From an uncultured Bacteroidales bacterium (GTDB lineage: Bacteria > Bacteroidota > Bacteroidia > Bacteroidales > Paludibacteraceae): 64,000 nt of DNA. Each line of letters begins with the position of its first letter. Within the stretch, counting starts at the first letter, position 1. The notes under the pieces are model-generated. The model searched no databases. It worked only from the letters and a program-made list of their open reading frames with translations, and was not told where the DNA came from. The DNA lies in NCBI GenBank assembly GCA_903901975.1, contig CAIUTB010000070.1, positions 1-64,000 on the forward strand. Reading direction: 5' to 3'. Both the position numbers and the translations under genes were made by a program. Below are positions 62,187 to 64,000 of the stretch, piece by piece.

Positions 62187-63308
62187 ATGAAACAATCGTT
62201 CAATAAATTCTCAAAAATCAGTTTGGCTTTTCTGTTTATTTTAATTCCGGTAAATATATTTTCACAGGCTTTATTAACTGCAGATGGTCCCGGAAATACT
62301 TATGAGTTGATAAACAGCATTTTAGCTCCAACCGGTGGCGATGTGGTTGAGAATCCTGAATGTGTACATCCCGAATTTGGAAGACATATTGCCGAAGTGT
62401 GGGACGCCGATTTAGGTCAATATGTTTTTGAGTTTTACATTCATGTTAGCCCTGATAATGACCGTTGCATAAACTTCGATAGACAACGGGTTGAAATAAA
62501 AACCTACGATGCTTCCCCCGCAAATTTAAAAGGTACTTCCGGCGAAACTGTTATTTATAAATGGCGTTTTAAAGTTCCAACCGGTTTTCAACCCTCTTCA
62601 AATTTTACTCACATTCATCAGGTTAAGGCAGTTGGAGGAGATGAATCTGATCCACTTTTTGTATTGACAGCCCGAAAGGGAACTCCAAATAAACTGGAAC
62701 TAAACTATTATGAAAGTTCAAGTCTGAGTTCTGTAAAATTCAGCTCGGTTAATCTATCTCTATTCGAAAACACATGGGTAGAGGCAACAGAACGTATTAA
62801 AGTAAATAATGTTGGAGGTACTTATTCAATTACAATTAATAAAGTAAGTGATGGCACTACAATTTTGAGTTATACTAATAACAATATATTGACTATAAGA
62901 GCAGATAATTCATTTATTCGTCCAAAGTGGGGAATTTATCGAAGCTTGTTAAGTTCACAGGATTTGCGTGATGAATCGCTTCGTATTAATAATATTTCGA
63001 TTACAGAGGATATTTCATCAAAAATTGATTCGAATACAGCAGCGGATGAAAATAAATTCAAAGTGGGAATTAGTACAGATACCAATAAATTGCTATTTGA
63101 GTACAATTTGTCTGATAAAATGGATGTTGAAATTGATGCTTATTCCTTGAACGGACAGAAAGTTAAATCAATTTTCACCGAAAAAAACCAGGATTCGGGG
63201 TTTTATCAAAACTCTGTAGATATTTCTGATTTGAAATCAGGAATTTATTTAATTCGCATACAATCGGGCAATTATTCACAAAACTGCAAAATAATTATTC
63301 AAAAATAA
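62187..63308 (+). CDS. Secreted jelly-roll protein of unassigned family with T9SS-like tail
   Basis: A 373-residue secreted protein: signal peptide (LAFLFILIPVNIFSQ), a beta-rich domain (about 30-275) and a T9SS-like tail (IDAYSLNGQKVKSIF ... GIYLIRIQSGN). The domain contains FDRQRVEIKTYD and FTHIHQVKAVGG. These recall the paired RxE and Q/H active-site strands of jelly-roll lyases such as PL7, PL13 and PL20, and a basic/His-containing groove is likely. No known family could be named with confidence. Its place directly behind two PL7 lyases supports a role as a polysaccharide lyase or glycan-binding protein acting outside the cell. Confidence 0.75.
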   Translation: MKQSFNKFSKISLAFLFILIPVNIFSQALLTADGPGNTYELINSILAPTGGDVVENPECVHPEFGRHIAEVWDADLGQYVFEFYIHVSPDNDRCINFDRQRVEIKTYDASPANLKGTSGETVIYKWRFKVPTGFQPSSNFTHIHQVKAVGGDESDPLFVLTARKGTPNKLELNYYESSSLSSVKFSSVNLSLFENTWVEATERIKVNNVGGTYSITINKVSDGTTILSYTNNNILTIRADNSFIRPKWGIYRSLLSSQDLRDESLRINNISITEDISSKIDSNTAADENKFKVGISTDTNKLLFEYNLSDKMDVEIDAYSLNGQKVKSIFTEKNQDSGFYQNSVDISDLKSGIYLIRIQSGNYSQNCKIIIQK

Positions 63309-63313
63309 ATAGC

Positions 63314-64000
63314 ATGAATTTAAAAATTCAAGTATTTAATTGCAAATTGCTTTTGTTTATAATAATTGTAATATCTTCATATTCTATTTGTTATGGACAA
63401 GCAACCTGGCAATCATCCATCGTAAAGTTTGCTACAGATGGCAAATTGATGTATGTGGCTGATGCAAATCTGAATCGGGTGGTTGATTTCAGTTGGGCAG
63501 GTTATAAAAACAGCAATGAGCCCATACCAACCATTACAAAAATTATTTCTACGTTAAATCCGGCTGTAGGTGTAGATAATACAACTGCGATCAACAGTGC
63601 TATTACTGCTGCAGCTTCCGTTACACCCGATGCTAACGGTTTTCGGGGTGTCATTTTGTTGAAAAAAGGGAATTATCAAATCAATGGAACAATCAATTTG
63701 AATGTCAGTGGCGTCATTGTACGTGGCGAAGGGAATGATCCTGCAGGAACAGTTCTTACTGCAGTAGGAAATACACCTAATCAGCGAAGTGTTTTTGTGG
63801 CAGGTGGTGGTACCAGTGCTCAATGGAAACAAGTTGGTTCGGTAAAGACTAATATCACCACACAATTTGTTCAGGTGGGATCAAATCAATTTAACGTGGC
63901 AAGTACCACCGGATTTGCCGTGGGTGATGAAATTTGCGTTTATCATCCATCCTCAGCAGCCTGGATTACTGCTGTTGGTGGAGGTGGTGTTGATACTGCA
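63314..64000 (+). CDS. Pectate-lyase-superfamily beta-helix protein, 5' part only
   Basis: An open frame from the ATG at 63314 runs off the right edge of the window (229 codons visible). The signal peptide (LLLFIIIVISSYSICYGQ) is followed by VKFATDGKLMYVADANLNRVVDFSWAGY, DNTTAINSAITAAASV, GFRGVILLKKGNYQI and GVIVRGEGN. It is a paralogue of the beta-helix protein at 54687, sharing the same N-terminal pattern and the GfRGaILxKxGxY step. It starts 5 bp after the jelly-roll gene, so the third transcription unit continues beyond the window. The T9SS tail cannot be checked. Confidence 0.85.
   Translation, partial: MNLKIQVFNCKLLLFIIIVISSYSICYGQATWQSSIVKFATDGKLMYVADANLNRVVDFSWAGYKNSNEPIPTITKIISTLNPAVGVDNTTAINSAITAAASVTPDANGFRGVILLKKGNYQINGTINLNVSGVIVRGEGNDPAGTVLTAVGNTPNQRSVFVAGGGTSAQWKQVGSVKTNITTQFVQVGSNQFNVASTTGFAVGDEICVYHPSSAAWITAVGGGGVDTA

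Noticed and set aside
62187-63308. Assignment as heparin lyase or ulvan lyase
   Set aside because: Some motifs are suggestive, but I could not match a full set of family-specific residues, so the family is left open.

Overview
The window looks like chromosomal DNA of an AT-rich member of the Bacteroidota, most likely order Bacteroidales. The reasons are: a SusC/SusD pair, type IX secretion (T9SS) C-terminal sorting domains, DUF4831 and DUF6250 family proteins, Bacteroidota-type promoters (-7 box TAnnTTTG), almost no Shine-Dalgarno sequences, and a butyrate kinase that suggests a fermentative anaerobe. The species cannot be named from the sequence. No rRNA, tRNA, CRISPR array or insertion sequence was seen.

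Layout, positions 1-31.5 kb: mostly core genes. They are a truncated PAS protein, gyrB, a LOG-family protein, a GH16-like protein with N-terminal repeats, a Kdo pathway pair (a kdsA-kdsC fusion and kdsD), a radical SAM/SPASM protein, a minus-strand block (outer-membrane beta-barrel receptor, small membrane protein, ArgE-like deacetylase, esterase), an inositol monophosphatase, topA, a DUF4831 protein, butyrate kinase, a small beta-barrel protein, typA, a YhaM-like cysteine desulfidase, a lipid kinase, a HicA/HicB toxin-antitoxin pair with a clear palindromic operator, metG, two tandem lipoprotein-protease paralogues and a YjbR/MmcQ protein. Short palindromic intergenic repeats are scattered here. 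Two of them have become coding sequence inside the kdsA-kdsC fusion.

Layout, 31.6-64 kb: one large polysaccharide utilisation locus (PUL), all on the + strand and still open at the window end. It holds SusC, SusD, a third surface-type lipoprotein built of helical repeats, four PL6-type beta-helix lyases, a PL5/PL38-type alginate lyase, a GH88 unsaturated uronyl hydrolase, a GH2 enzyme with a malectin-like C-terminus, four serine-type sulfatases, a DUF6250 protein, two PL7 alginate lyases, an unassigned jelly-roll protein and two pectate-lyase-superfamily beta-helix proteins, the last one cut by the window end. The mix points to alginate plus a sulfated, uronate-containing glycan.

How the PUL works together: three promoters (before susC, before the second PL6 gene and before the fourth PL6 gene) share the composite TAnnTTTGGTyGACCAA, in which the -7 box runs into a palindromic operator. 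This suggests one regulator represses three transcription units. All complete genes from 54.7 kb on carry T9SS tails, while the earlier enzymes do not. I infer cell-surface or extracellular endo-lyases encoded at the distal end, import through SusC/SusD, and periplasmic desulfation and exo-cleavage by the proximal enzymes. No regulator, no inner-membrane sugar transporter and no enzymes for unsaturated uronate catabolism are in the window, so they must lie elsewhere.
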